A DNA stretch of 64,000 nucleotides from Dyella nitratireducens (GTDB taxonomy: Bacteria > Pseudomonadota > Gammaproteobacteria > Xanthomonadales > Rhodanobacteraceae), in contig NZ_BMJA01000002.1 of NCBI RefSeq assembly GCF_014642835.1, positions 140,519 to 204,518 of the forward strand, in the 5' to 3' direction. Shown piece after piece: positions 43,848-52,433 of the stretch. Under the pieces are notes generated by a model. It was given only the letters and a program-made list of their open reading frames with translations. It did not search any database and had not been told where the DNA came from. The translations under genes were made by a program, and so were the position numbers. Position 1 is the stretch's first letter, and every line of letters starts with the position of its first letter.

Positions 43848-44357
43848 ATGAAAGGGCAAAAAATGCTATTGATGACATTGGCTTCAGCCATTGCGGCGAC
43901 AAGTTTTTCGGGTGCGGTGCAAGCGCAGGCGCGTTATTTCTCTTTTGTTAGGCCAAATGATCCCATTTCATCGGATGATTAACATAATGGCAGTGGTTTC
44001 ATTTCGTTTGCGCCGCATGAATTTGTCATTGAGGTCGATGATCCAGTGCTGGCAATGAAAATAGAAAATATTATTAACAATAAAATCGGTCCTAATGATC
44101 CGGTGCATTTAAAAGGAAAAGTCGTTCGTGGAAGGGTTGCTTACAATGAAGAATACGCCTTTCACCTAGACCCTAAATCCATTGAGCTAATCAGTCATAC
44201 AATCGAAGTTTGCTCTGCGACCGCATTTTTAGTCGAGGAACATCTGGACCGTGTCGGCGTGCCCGTCGATGAATTTTTAAAGGATGGCGAGTGGTGTCCC
44301 TGGGATGCCCGCTTTGTAAGGGAGATCAAATACCCGTTTCCTAATCCATCGAAATAG
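43848..44357 (+). pseudogene. BP74-like secreted protein gene interrupted by TAA, copy 2
   Basis: From ATG 43848 (GAGGAGA upstream) the frame encodes a signal peptide (LLMTLASAIAATSFSGAVQAQ) and RYFSFVRPNDPISSDD. It then hits TAA at 43980-43982 and reads on to 44357. The later part has APHEFVIEVDDPVLA, KVVRGRVAYNEEYAFHLD, FLVEEHLDRVGVP and GEWCPWDARFVREIKYP, clearly paralogous to copy 1. The stop is at a different place from that in copy 1. It is AT-rich like its neighbour. Either both copies are early pseudogenes or the stops are read through. Confidence 0.68.
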
Positions 44358-44452
44358 CAGCGTGTTCGCCATAAATGAAGAATAAATCAGAGCATCCCTA
44401 GGGCGCGGTACGCCACAGGCAATAGCGCATGATTGAAGGCTCAACATAATCG

Positions 44453-44478
44453 CGCTTATGTCGAACTCGACATAAGCG
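44453..44478. repeat. Perfect 11-bp inverted repeat beside a transposase remnant
   Basis: CGCTTATGTCG and CGACATAAGCG flank AACT. It lies 28 bases before the IS66-like fragment. It might be a recombination site or element end, or a simple operator. The 44358-44452 segment shows nothing else recognisable. Confidence 0.6.
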
Positions 44479-44505
44479 AAAAACTGGATGTTTTGTTGGG
44501 CTTAG

Positions 44506-44706
44506 CTCGTTGCCCAACACATCGGTACCATGCAAAGTTTGTTGATGACCTGCCGGCTGCAGGCCATCAATTCGTACACCTATCTGGTCGACGTACTACA
44601 GTGCATCGACCGCCATCCGGCGCGAGTGGACGTTTTCCGCCGAGCATCGTTCTACGCTCCCCAACTCGGGGCGGAGACGGCAGAATCCGTGAAGCCATCG
44701 CTGTAG
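44506..44706 (+). pseudogene. IS66-family transposase C-terminal remnant
   Basis: One frame reads AQHIGTMQSLLMTCRLQ, INSYTYLVDVLQ and CIDRHPARV before drifting and ending TAG 44704-44706. This is the conserved C-terminal segment of IS66 TnpC transposases (HVG..QSL..TCRL...DPYTYLVDVLQR). All upstream domains are missing. It marks an old insertion at the edge of the AT-rich accessory block and next to oxyR. Confidence 0.75.
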
Positions 44707-44824
44707 CAACCGACTTGGGTTGTTGAAGGCCTAGTGCTCCTGCGCCGGGCTTTTTTTAATGGGAAGGTACCGGCTAAGGGCAATCAGGACTTGCATTGCT
44801 AAAATCGATCGCTATGATAGAAAT

Positions 44825-44843
44825 TAATAGATGTCATCTATTA
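44825..44843 (+). promoter_or_regulatory. OxyR-type binding site upstream of oxyR
   Basis: TAATAGATGTCATCTATTA is a 19-bp perfect dyad. It contains ATAG-N7-CTAT (44827-44841) with T and A at the inner positions, matching the published E. coli OxyR half-site pattern ATAGntnnnanCTAT. It ends 8 bases before the oxyR ATG, so autorepression is likely. Confidence 0.7.
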
Positions 44844-44851
44844 TTTAGTCC

Positions 44852-45796
44852 ATGAACCTGCGCGACCTCCACTACCTCGTCTCCCTCGCCGAACACCGCC
44901 ATTTCGGGCGTGCAGCGGAAGCCTGCTTCGTCAGCCAGCCCACGCTCTCCACGCAAATCAAGAAGCTGGAAGACGAGCTGGGTGTCGCGCTGGTGGAGCG
45001 GACACCGCGCAAGGTGTTGCTCACCGAAGTCGGCCGTGACATCGCCAATCGCGCGCGCGAGGTGCTCAACGAAATCGAGCAGATCAAGAGCATCGCCCGC
45101 CGCACGGTCGACCCTGAATCGGGTACGGTACGCCTGGGGATCTTCCCCACGCTTGGTCCTTATCTGCTGCCACACGTGATTCCTAGCGTGCGCGAGCGTT
45201 TTCCACGCCTGGAGTTGCTGCTGGTCGAGGAGAAAACCGAAGTCGTGCTGCATCGCTTGCGCGAAGGGAAGCTCGACGCTGGCATCCTCGCCTTGCCCAT
45301 TCACGACGACAACCTGCACGCGGAATTGCTGTTCGAAGAGCCTTTTCTGCTGGCGGTACCGCAGTCGCATCCGTTGGCGAAGCGTCCGTCGCTGAAGCTC
45401 AACGATCTGTCGGATCAGAGTTTGCTGCTGCTCGAAGATGGCCACTGTCTGCGCGACCAAGCGCTGGAGGTTTGCCATATGGCCGGTGCAGGCGAAAAGA
45501 GCGGTTTTCGCGCGACCAGCCTGGAAACCCTACGCCAGATGGTGGCCGCCAATGTGGGCATCACGCTGTTGCCTACGCTGGCGGTGAAACCGCCGGTGGC
45601 GCCGGCGCCGAATCTGCAACTGGTGGAATTCAGCGGCCATGCGCCGAGCCGACGTATCGCGATGGTGTGGCGCAAGAGTTCGGCGATGAGCGGTTTCCTG
45701 AAGCAGCTTGCGGAAGTGTTCAAGCATCTGCCGCATGATTTGCTCGATCCGCACAGTGCGGCGACAGCATCGGCGAAGCGGCGGCGGGTGGCTTGA
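44852..45796 (+). CDS. oxyR: Hydrogen-peroxide-sensing LysR-type regulator OxyR
   Basis: This 314-residue LysR-family activator has an N-terminal winged helix-turn-helix ([33 protein letters not shown]). The effector domain carries both redox cysteines in the exact family positions, Cys199 (EDGHCLRDQ) and Cys208 (LEVCHMAG), which form the activating disulfide. It controls peroxide defences. A canonical OxyR box lies immediately upstream. prmC starts 44 bases downstream. The rubrerythrin cluster in the same window could be one of its targets, but no OxyR box was noticed there. Confidence 0.96.
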   Translation: MNLRDLHYLVSLAEHRHFGRAAEACFVSQPTLSTQIKKLEDELGVALVERTPRKVLLTEVGRDIANRAREVLNEIEQIKSIARRTVDPESGTVRLGIFPTLGPYLLPHVIPSVRERFPRLELLLVEEKTEVVLHRLREGKLDAGILALPIHDDNLHAELLFEEPFLLAVPQSHPLAKRPSLKLNDLSDQSLLLLEDGHCLRDQALEVCHMAGAGEKSGFRATSLETLRQMVAANVGITLLPTLAVKPPVAPAPNLQLVEFSGHAPSRRIAMVWRKSSAMSGFLKQLAEVFKHLPHDLLDPHSAATASAKRRRVA

Positions 45797-45840
45797 CGCC
45801 AGCTTGCCTTGGCAGACGCAGTACGCGCCGGCTATGCGAT

Positions 45841-46707
45841 ATGACCCCCAACACGCCTGATATACGTCGCGCACTCAACGAAGCCACGCAACGCCTCAGC
45901 GACCGCGTGGATGCGGAGGTGTTGCTTGCCTACGCCTTGAGTAAACCGCGCAGCTGGTTGATTGCCCATGCCACCGATCTGCTCTCGCCCGATCACGCCG
46001 CCGCTTACGCCGTGCTTATCGAACAGCGTGAAGCAGGCGAGCCCGTCGCCTATATCACCGGCCGGCGCGGCTTCTGGTCGCTCGATCTGGAAGTAACGCC
46101 TGCCACGCTTATTCCTCGTCCGGAAACTGAATTGCTGGTCGAGCTGGCGCTGGAACGTCTGCCCATCCAACAGGCATGCCAAGCGCTGGATCTGGGTACG
46201 GGTTCCGGTGCGATTGCTCTGGCTATCGCGCACGAACGTCCGATGACGCAGCTTGTTGCTACCGATGCGAGCATCGATGCACTTACCGTGGCGCAACACA
46301 ATGCACGGCGCCATCACATCGGCAATATCCATTTCATTCACGGCGATTGGTTTGCCCCGCTGGATGATCGCCGCTTCGACCTCATCGTTTCCAATCCACC
46401 TTATATCGCAACCGGTGACTTGCATTTGCAGCAGGGTGATTTACGTTTCGAACCCATGAGTGCACTCGTGTCGGGAAACGATGGTCTCGATGATATTCGC
46501 CGCATCGTGCGTGATGCCGGTCTTCACCTTGTGCCAGGCGGATGGTTGTTGTTTGAGCACGGTTGGCGTCAAGGTGATGCAGCGCGTGCACTGCTTCGCG
46601 ACGCAGGTTTCGTGGAGCTTTCAACGGCACGCGACCTTGAACAACGCGATCGCGTGAGCATGGGACGTTGGCCAGTCAGTGGCGGTTGTGATTCACCACA
46701 AAGTTAG
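45841..46707 (+). CDS. prmC: Release factor glutamine methyltransferase
   Basis: This 288-residue cytoplasmic SAM-dependent enzyme methylates the GGQ glutamine of peptide chain release factors. An N-terminal helical domain (to about residue 75) is followed by the methyltransferase fold with [16 protein letters not shown] (motif I) and the catalytic VSNPPYIA (about residues 182-189), which contacts the glutamine. FIPRPETE-type motif is present as [15 protein letters not shown] 45841 is used. It is co-directional with oxyR. Confidence 0.95.
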   Translation: MTPNTPDIRRALNEATQRLSDRVDAEVLLAYALSKPRSWLIAHATDLLSPDHAAAYAVLIEQREAGEPVAYITGRRGFWSLDLEVTPATLIPRPETELLVELALERLPIQQACQALDLGTGSGAIALAIAHERPMTQLVATDASIDALTVAQHNARRHHIGNIHFIHGDWFAPLDDRRFDLIVSNPPYIATGDLHLQQGDLRFEPMSALVSGNDGLDDIRRIVRDAGLHLVPGGWLLFEHGWRQGDAARALLRDAGFVELSTARDLEQRDRVSMGRWPVSGGCDSPQS

Positions 46708-46792
46708 GCGTAGACTCAAGCCACTGAAGGGGCCCGGATTCCATCGGTGCATTCGGGCATGAACACATAACGTTTATCCCGGATGTGCCGCC

Positions 46793-49105
46793 ATGAATCG
46801 TCGTGTTGCTGCTGTCCATGTGTGTGTGCCCCGTTACCTGCCGCACGTGATTCGTCTGCTGATGATCTCTCTGGCCACACCTGCGGCGATGGCGCAGACA
46901 AGTACGCCGCCCGCATCATCAAGCACCACGGCACCTTCTTCTTCGAGCAGCGACAAGCAGACCGTCACCTTGAATGAGGTGATGGTGACGGCCAACCGCC
47001 GCCGCGAACCGGAACGCGAGGTGCCCATGCACGTCGATACGGTGCAGGCCGCCACGTTGCAGCAACTCGGTGCGAAGAACCTCAACGACTACGTGTCGTA
47101 TCAACCCGGTGTGTTTTTCGCGAGCGCAGGGGGGGCGGGGCAGGGTGAACTGGTAATGCGCGGCGTGTCGACCGGCAACCAGACCAGCCCAACTGTGTCG
47201 CTGTATATCGATGACGTGCCAGTGGGTGGCAGTACCGCGTATGCGGCATCGGCGACGTTTCTGTTTGATCCGGCCTTGCTCGATCTGGATCACATCGAAT
47301 TCCTGTATGGCCCGCAGGGCACGCTGTATGGCGCAGGTTCCATGGGCGGCCTGGTGAAATACGTAACGGTCAAGCCCGATCTCAGCGGTTTTTCGGGCAA
47401 CGTAGGTGGTGACGTCTCCAACACCAATCGCGGTGGCACCAGTTATTCTGAGCATGCGTCGGTCAATCTTCCGCTGGTCAAAGACAAGGTTGCCCTGCGC
47501 GCATCCGTGGTGGATCAACACATCACCGGCGTGTATCGCGCGGTAGGTGAAACACCGGCCGGCGGTGCAGATCGCACGCATACCAAAGGCGCGCGCCTGC
47601 AACTGGAAATCGATCCCATCGACAAGCTCACGTTGAATGTGACCGCCATGGCGCAAAAGATCATGGCGGATGGTTTGTCGATGGGTGATTTCAATCTGCA
47701 AGGGCAGCCGATTTCGGGTGGCCCGTACAATCGTGCGCTCAATCACCGCGAACCGTTTACGCAGACCTTGCAGCTCTACTCCTTCCATGCCGGTTATGAC
47801 TTTGATTGGGCAACGGTGGACTGGATCAGTGCGTATCAGGATTTCGTCAACCACAGCGTGCAGGACTATCCGGATTCATTCCTGGGACTGTTGAACCAGA
47901 TCGGCCCCTTGTTCGGGGTGAATCAGCCGCTCAGCTCGCTGTATGTCGATTCGCAGTACACCGTGCATAAAGCGTCGCAGGAAATCCGTGTGACGTCGAA
48001 AAAGAACCAGACGTTCGATTGGCTATTTGGCGTATGGCTGAATCGTGAGGACGTGTGGGAGCAATACGTGCTGCAAGGCGACAACGTACCGCCGCCCGGC
48101 ACGGCGCCGCTGATTGCACAAGCCGTTGATTCCCGGTTCGAGGAATACGCCGGTTACGGCGATCTCACCTGGCACATCAACCCGACGCTCGATCTCACCG
48201 TGGGCGCGCGCGCCAGCGGCAATACCCAGACGCTTTCCAACTTTGAGGATGGTGCATTTGCCGGAAGCCAGGGAGGCTTTCGCGAGCACGTTAAAGATCA
48301 GGACGTAACCAAGATGGTCACGTTGAGTTGGCGTCCCACCAGCACGGACAACTTCTACATGCGCGCATCCACGGGCTACCGGCCGGGTGGTTTGCAGGCG
48401 CCACTGCAGAGCACGCTGCTGGTACCCAATCCCAATGCGACCAGCACGTTCGGTTCCGACAACCTGGAAAGCTACGAACTCGGCTACAAGGGCAGCTATC
48501 TGGATCACCACTTGAACGTGGGTCTCGATGGCTATGATATCGAATGGCATCACATGCAGCTCTATACCTACACCTTGGGCAATACGATCATTCAGAACGC
48601 GGGTGACGCGCGCATCAAGGGTATCGAGATGCAGGGTAACTATTCCAATGGGCCATGGGAGCTCGGCGCATCAGGTACATACACGGATGCATTCACCGAC
48701 AACGGCGCACCACAACTCGGCATTCAACCCGATGCTCGGTTGCCGTATTCGGCGCGATGGGCGGGCACGGTAAGCGGCAAATACAAGTTCATCGTGGCCG
48801 GAACGGATGCCTACATCGGCGCCGTGGTGCGTGGTTCAAGTCGTCGCAACGCTGGTTTCGACGGCGATACCAGCGACCCGAACTTCAAGCTACCGGGCTT
48901 CATGTTTCTTGATCTCAATGTCGGCGTGAATTTGCGAGGCGGTGCGAACGTGGATTTCTACGTGCGCAACGTGACGAATCGACAGGTGCCGATTGGTACG
49001 TTGAACGATGAGGCGGTGAATTTCCTCGCCACGGTGGGTGGCCCGATGCTGGTGCAGATGTCGACACCGCGAACGGTGGGAATGGCGTTCAACGTGCCGT
49101 TCTGA
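46793..49105 (+). CDS. TonB-dependent outer-membrane receptor
   Basis: This 770-residue receptor has a signal peptide (RLLMISLATPAAMAQ), a Ser/Thr-rich linker and a TonB box-like VTLNEVMVTANRR (about residues 57-69). A plug domain contains YGPQGTLYGAGSMGG, and a 22-strand barrel ends in GMAFNVPF with terminal Phe. It takes up an unknown ligand, using TonB energy. Barrel features such as FLYGPQGTLYG and FYVRNVTNRQ are general to the family and do not show a substrate; no sigma/anti-sigma pair or substrate genes are adjacent. It converges on a small minus-strand gene. Confidence 0.93.
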   Translation: MNRRVAAVHVCVPRYLPHVIRLLMISLATPAAMAQTSTPPASSSTTAPSSSSSDKQTVTLNEVMVTANRRREPEREVPMHVDTVQAATLQQLGAKNLNDYVSYQPGVFFASAGGAGQGELVMRGVSTGNQTSPTVSLYIDDVPVGGSTAYAASATFLFDPALLDLDHIEFLYGPQGTLYGAGSMGGLVKYVTVKPDLSGFSGNVGGDVSNTNRGGTSYSEHASVNLPLVKDKVALRASVVDQHITGVYRAVGETPAGGADRTHTKGARLQLEIDPIDKLTLNVTAMAQKIMADGLSMGDFNLQGQPISGGPYNRALNHREPFTQTLQLYSFHAGYDFDWATVDWISAYQDFVNHSVQDYPDSFLGLLNQIGPLFGVNQPLSSLYVDSQYTVHKASQEIRVTSKKNQTFDWLFGVWLNREDVWEQYVLQGDNVPPPGTAPLIAQAVDSRFEEYAGYGDLTWHINPTLDLTVGARASGNTQTLSNFEDGAFAGSQGGFREHVKDQDVTKMVTLSWRPTSTDNFYMRASTGYRPGGLQAPLQSTLLVPNPNATSTFGSDNLESYELGYKGSYLDHHLNVGLDGYDIEWHHMQLYTYTLGNTIIQNAGDARIKGIEMQGNYSNGPWELGASGTYTDAFTDNGAPQLGIQPDARLPYSARWAGTVSGKYKFIVAGTDAYIGAVVRGSSRRNAGFDGDTSDPNFKLPGFMFLDLNVGVNLRGGANVDFYVRNVTNRQVPIGTLNDEAVNFLATVGGPMLVQMSTPRTVGMAFNVPF

Positions 49106-49113
49106 TGCGAACG

Positions 49114-49149
49114 CTGGAGTTGCCCGGGCTTGGAGTAGGGCAACTCCAG
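49114..49149. terminator. Strong hairpin between convergent genes
   Basis: A perfect 12-bp stem CTGGAGTTGCCC/GGGCAACTCCAG with a 12-base loop lies just after the receptor stop. A second small hairpin (GCGCAAT/ATTGCGC) is at 49159-49177. There is no clear T-run, so it may terminate weakly or stabilise RNA ends. Confidence 0.5.
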
Positions 49150-49191
49150 CAGCAGAGCGCGCAATACGGGATTGCGCTGTAGGTTTAACCA

Positions 49192-49470
49192 CTACCTCGG
49201 CGGATCGACGACGATGCGGCCGAGCTTGCCGATTTCATGGCCCTTTTTATCGAGCCCCACCAATTCCACTTGGTTGCCAGTCGGGCAGTTGTTGGGAATG
49301 GTTGCTTCCAGTTTGTTGCCGCTCAAGGTCTGAACCATGGCGGTTTGATGGTAGTTGCTATTGTTCAGCCTGAAATCGATCTCGCTGATGGTGTTCATGT
49401 CTTCACCTGTGAGCGTGATCTTTGCACCAGGCTTAGCGTGGCTTGGATTTACCGTAGCGTTGGTTGCCAT
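49192..49470 (-). CDS. Small IPT/TIG-like single-domain protein
   Basis: This 92-residue protein has no signal peptide or membrane segment. The sequence (NPSHAKPGAKITLTGEDM, then EATIPNNCPTGNQVELV) has the pattern of one IPT/TIG immunoglobulin-like domain, usually found as a module within larger surface or regulatory proteins. AAGGA lies 8 bases before ATG 49470. An 11-bp hairpin lies in its leader. Neighbours give no functional hint, and the role is unknown. Confidence 0.72.
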   Translation of the reverse strand: MATNATVNPSHAKPGAKITLTGEDMNTISEIDFRLNNSNYHQTAMVQTLSGNKLEATIPNNCPTGNQVELVGLDKKGHEIGKLGRIVVDPPR

Positions 49471-49491
49471 AGTGGTGTCCTTGTCTCAGGT

Positions 49492-49519
49492 GCATGCTTG
49501 GCGGGAATGCCAAGCATGC
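49492..49519 (-). promoter_or_regulatory. Leader hairpin upstream of the IPT/TIG-like gene
   Basis: A perfect 11-bp stem GCATGCTTGGC/GCCAAGCATGC with a 6-base loop ends 22 bases upstream of ATG 49470. It may be an operator or an RNA leader structure. Confidence 0.45.
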
Positions 49520-49604
49520 GAGCAGTACCACCCTGGTTATAAAACATGCGTCAACGCGGAGTGAGACAAGGGTTTGGCGTGTGATGTCCATCGCAAAACA
49601 GCGT

Positions 49605-52205
49605 TCAATGCCCGGTTCCGCTCACCTGCTTGGGCGGTTTGATCGCATACAACAACGCCGGCAAAAAGATAAACGTCGCCAGCAACACCGCCACCAGACT
49701 CACCAGCAACATGCCGCCCATGCTGGCCATGCCCAAGTCATGCGACAGCGCCAATGAACCGAACGCGGTGCCCGTCGTGAGCGCAGAGAACAGCACGGCA
49801 CGTGCCGAAGCAGAACTCACGAAACGCCGCATGCCCGCGCGCCAGTTCATCACGAAGTACACATTGAACGACACGCCCACACCCAGCAGCAGCGGCAGCG
49901 CGATGATGTTGGCGTAATTCACGGCCATGCCCAATGCGCGCGCGAGCAACGCCGTCAGCAACGCCGACATGCCCAGCGTCAGCAGCACGATGCCGGCATC
50001 TTTCAGGCGACGAATCACCAGCATCAGTACGATGGCGATGGCGATGATGGCCAGCGTGGCTGCGAATTTGAATGCCTGCATGATGGTATCGGCCGAGGCG
50101 ATGGTGGTCACGGCAGGGCCACCTGCTTCAGGAGCAACACGTTGCACCGCTTCCACGAACTTGCGCAGACCGCTCGTATCCTGCTCGCTGACCGTGGGTG
50201 ATACCTGGATGCGTACCTGGCCGTTCGGGCTGACCCAATCGCGCTTGATCGAATCGGGCAGCGACTGCAGCGTGACACCTTGCGCGTTCAGGGCATTGCG
50301 CAGGCTATCCAGTTGCTTGGGCAGGAAGCGGCTCACCGCTTCGTTCATCATCATCAGCCGGTCGTCGGGCGCCTTGGCGAGTTTTTGCAAAGCTCCCTCG
50401 ATGCTCTGCAGCGGCGAATCGGCCGTCATTTCCGGCTTGGCGTCGTTGATGGCATCCAGCGTGTCGCTGATCGCCGAGCGCAAGGCTTGCGGCGTGACCG
50501 GTGGCGCGGACGGATCGACATCCAGCGACGGCAGCATCAGCACCTGTGCCTGGTTGAGCTGATCGAGCGATGCTTGCTGATTGGCCGGTACGAAGGTGGC
50601 GGCGGAAATCACCGTAGATACTTCCGGCAGCTTCGACAGCTTGTCCGTCAGCGTGCGTGCGGTGTCCAGGTTGGGCACCATGATGTTGATGTTGAACGGG
50701 TTGGTGACCGGGTTATCGGCCAAGCTGCGCAGCGTGCGCATCGGTTCGGAATTCGGGTCCTGCGTATTGAGCGGATTGGCGTCGAACGGCATGCGCACGC
50801 CCGCGATAAAGCCGACGATGCCAAGCACGGCGAACACGATCAGCACTGGCTTGTGGTGGCAATGCAGGAAAGAATCGAGTTTCGGCCCGAACGGCAACGA
50901 CAGCTCCCTGCTTTGGCGCGCGGGCTTGGCCAAGCTCAACAACGCCGGCAGCAGCGTGAGCGTGCATACCAGCGCAATACCCATGCCCACGCCTGCAATG
51001 GTGCCCAGTTCCGCCACGCCGACGAAGCTGGTGGGCGAGAACGCGAGGAATCCGCAGGCGGTTGCTGCTGCCGCGACGGCGATCTGATTGCCGGATACGC
51101 GCGCGCCTTCGGCGAGCGCCTTGTCGATGTCATCGTGCAGCATGCGTTGTTCGCGCAGGCGCACCGCGAACTGGATGCCGAAGTCCACCGCCAAGCCGAC
51201 GAACAGCACCGCAAACGCCACCGAGATCACGTTCAGCGTGCCCACGGCCACGGCGGCAAAACCGACCGTGAGCGCAAAGCCCACCAGCAGCGTGATCAGG
51301 ATCGGCACGATGCGGCGGAACGAATGCATCGCCAGATACAGCCACAGCGCAAGCAGGAACAGGCTGACCACGGTGCTGGCCACAATGCCCTTGGTGAGGG
51401 CGCCGAATTGCACGTCGGCCAGCGCGACCGAACCGGTGTAGTCGACATGCACGCGGCCGGCTTTCACGTCCGGCAAGTCTTTGGCGATGCGTTCCAATGT
51501 TTGTGTCGCGGCCAAGCCTGGTTGCAGCGAGCCGTCTTCCAGTACCGGATGGGTGAGTACGAAGGTGGCGTTCTGCGGCTGTTGTGTGATGTCCGAACCC
51601 AGCAGGCTTTGCCACGACAGCGGCGTGGGGTGGCCATCCGCCGCGTTGTTCAAGACCTGGGTCAACTGATCCAGTGCGGGTTTATACGGGGAAAGGTCGG
51701 CGTGCTGGATGCGTACGCCGGCTGCCATCAGCGATACGCCGTTCAACAGACCGCGTGCCGATGGGTCGGCTGCCAGCGGACCCAGCAGCGGCTGCGCGTT
51801 CATCAGGGAACCGAGCATCTTGCTCAAATCATCCGGACCGAGCAGCAGCAGACCTTCCTGATGGAAGAAGGGATCGGCGTCGGGACGGCTCACGTCGATG
51901 AAGTGTTTCTTGTCCGCGGCCAGCGCCTTGGCCAATGCGGCGGCTGTCTCGTCGGATTCCTCCGGCGTGTCGCCGCGCACCACCACCGCGAGCACATTGT
52001 TGAATTGGGGGAATTCCTTGTCGAAGGCCATGGCGTGCTGGCGCCACGGCAGCGTGCTGGCGAACAGGTTGTCGGTATTGGTATCCACGCCCAATCGCCC
52101 GGCGGCGATCCATAGGCTGACGCCGGCCAGTGCGAAGAACACCAGCACCACGGCCAAGGCGTAGCGCCGGCAGAATTGGACTAGTCGGACGATGAACTCG
52201 GTCAC
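49605..52205 (-). CDS. hpnN: Hopanoid-associated RND/MMPL transporter HpnN
   Basis: This 866-residue inner-membrane RND exporter has two repeats of six helices with large periplasmic loops. The start RLVQFCRRYALAVVLVFF, GVDTNTDNLFASTLPWR and FDKEFPQFNN are characteristic of HpnN, which moves hopanoids to the outer membrane. A pair of helices with FVGLAVDFGIQFAVRLRE carries the Asp typical of the proton relay. GTG 52205 has GAGGAG 11 bases upstream. dxs, the entry enzyme for isoprenoid precursors needed for hopanoids, lies upstream on the same strand after a 228-base gap with a repeat. No other hpn genes are in view. Confidence 0.92.
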   Translation of the reverse strand: MTEFIVRLVQFCRRYALAVVLVFFALAGVSLWIAAGRLGVDTNTDNLFASTLPWRQHAMAFDKEFPQFNNVLAVVVRGDTPEESDETAAALAKALAADKKHFIDVSRPDADPFFHQEGLLLLGPDDLSKMLGSLMNAQPLLGPLAADPSARGLLNGVSLMAAGVRIQHADLSPYKPALDQLTQVLNNAADGHPTPLSWQSLLGSDITQQPQNATFVLTHPVLEDGSLQPGLAATQTLERIAKDLPDVKAGRVHVDYTGSVALADVQFGALTKGIVASTVVSLFLLALWLYLAMHSFRRIVPILITLLVGFALTVGFAAVAVGTLNVISVAFAVLFVGLAVDFGIQFAVRLREQRMLHDDIDKALAEGARVSGNQIAVAAAATACGFLAFSPTSFVGVAELGTIAGVGMGIALVCTLTLLPALLSLAKPARQSRELSLPFGPKLDSFLHCHHKPVLIVFAVLGIVGFIAGVRMPFDANPLNTQDPNSEPMRTLRSLADNPVTNPFNINIMVPNLDTARTLTDKLSKLPEVSTVISAATFVPANQQASLDQLNQAQVLMLPSLDVDPSAPPVTPQALRSAISDTLDAINDAKPEMTADSPLQSIEGALQKLAKAPDDRLMMMNEAVSRFLPKQLDSLRNALNAQGVTLQSLPDSIKRDWVSPNGQVRIQVSPTVSEQDTSGLRKFVEAVQRVAPEAGGPAVTTIASADTIMQAFKFAATLAIIAIAIVLMLVIRRLKDAGIVLLTLGMSALLTALLARALGMAVNYANIIALPLLLGVGVSFNVYFVMNWRAGMRRFVSSASARAVLFSALTTGTAFGSLALSHDLGMASMGGMLLVSLVAVLLATFIFLPALLYAIKPPKQVSGTGH

Positions 52206-52346
52206 GGGCCGGATGGCTCCTCAAGCCGTGTATGAAAAATGTTAAGGATAGTGCATAACGCGCAGCTTTCTCTTAGGCGTAGGTAACTACCGCATTTTCT
52301 TGAGGGCGAAACGGGCATGGGACAACCCGGTTTGCGATGCAGCCAG

Positions 52347-52417
52347 GTAGGTTGGGGTGCAAACCCCAACATGAGGACGATGGGCATGGCGACGTTGGGG
52401 TTTGCACCCCAACCTAC
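52347..52417. repeat. Family A double-hairpin repeat
   Basis: The cleanest copy: arms GTAGGTTGGGGTGCAAAC and GTTTGCACCCCAACCTAC are exact inverted repeats, with a central ATGAGGACGATGGGCATGGC. It lies between dxs and hpnN, 16 bases from the dxs stop. Confidence 0.93.
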
Positions 52418-52433
52418 TGTGCTCTAGGGGGAA

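Noticed and set aside
44433-44726. 97-codon open frame over the IS66 remnant
   Set aside because: It is in a different frame from the transposase similarity and has no domain of its own.
50280-52115. Long plus-strand open frame opposite hpnN
   Set aside because: The sequence is low-complexity Arg/Gln-rich and mirrors the membrane-protein codons of hpnN; no ribosome site or domain.
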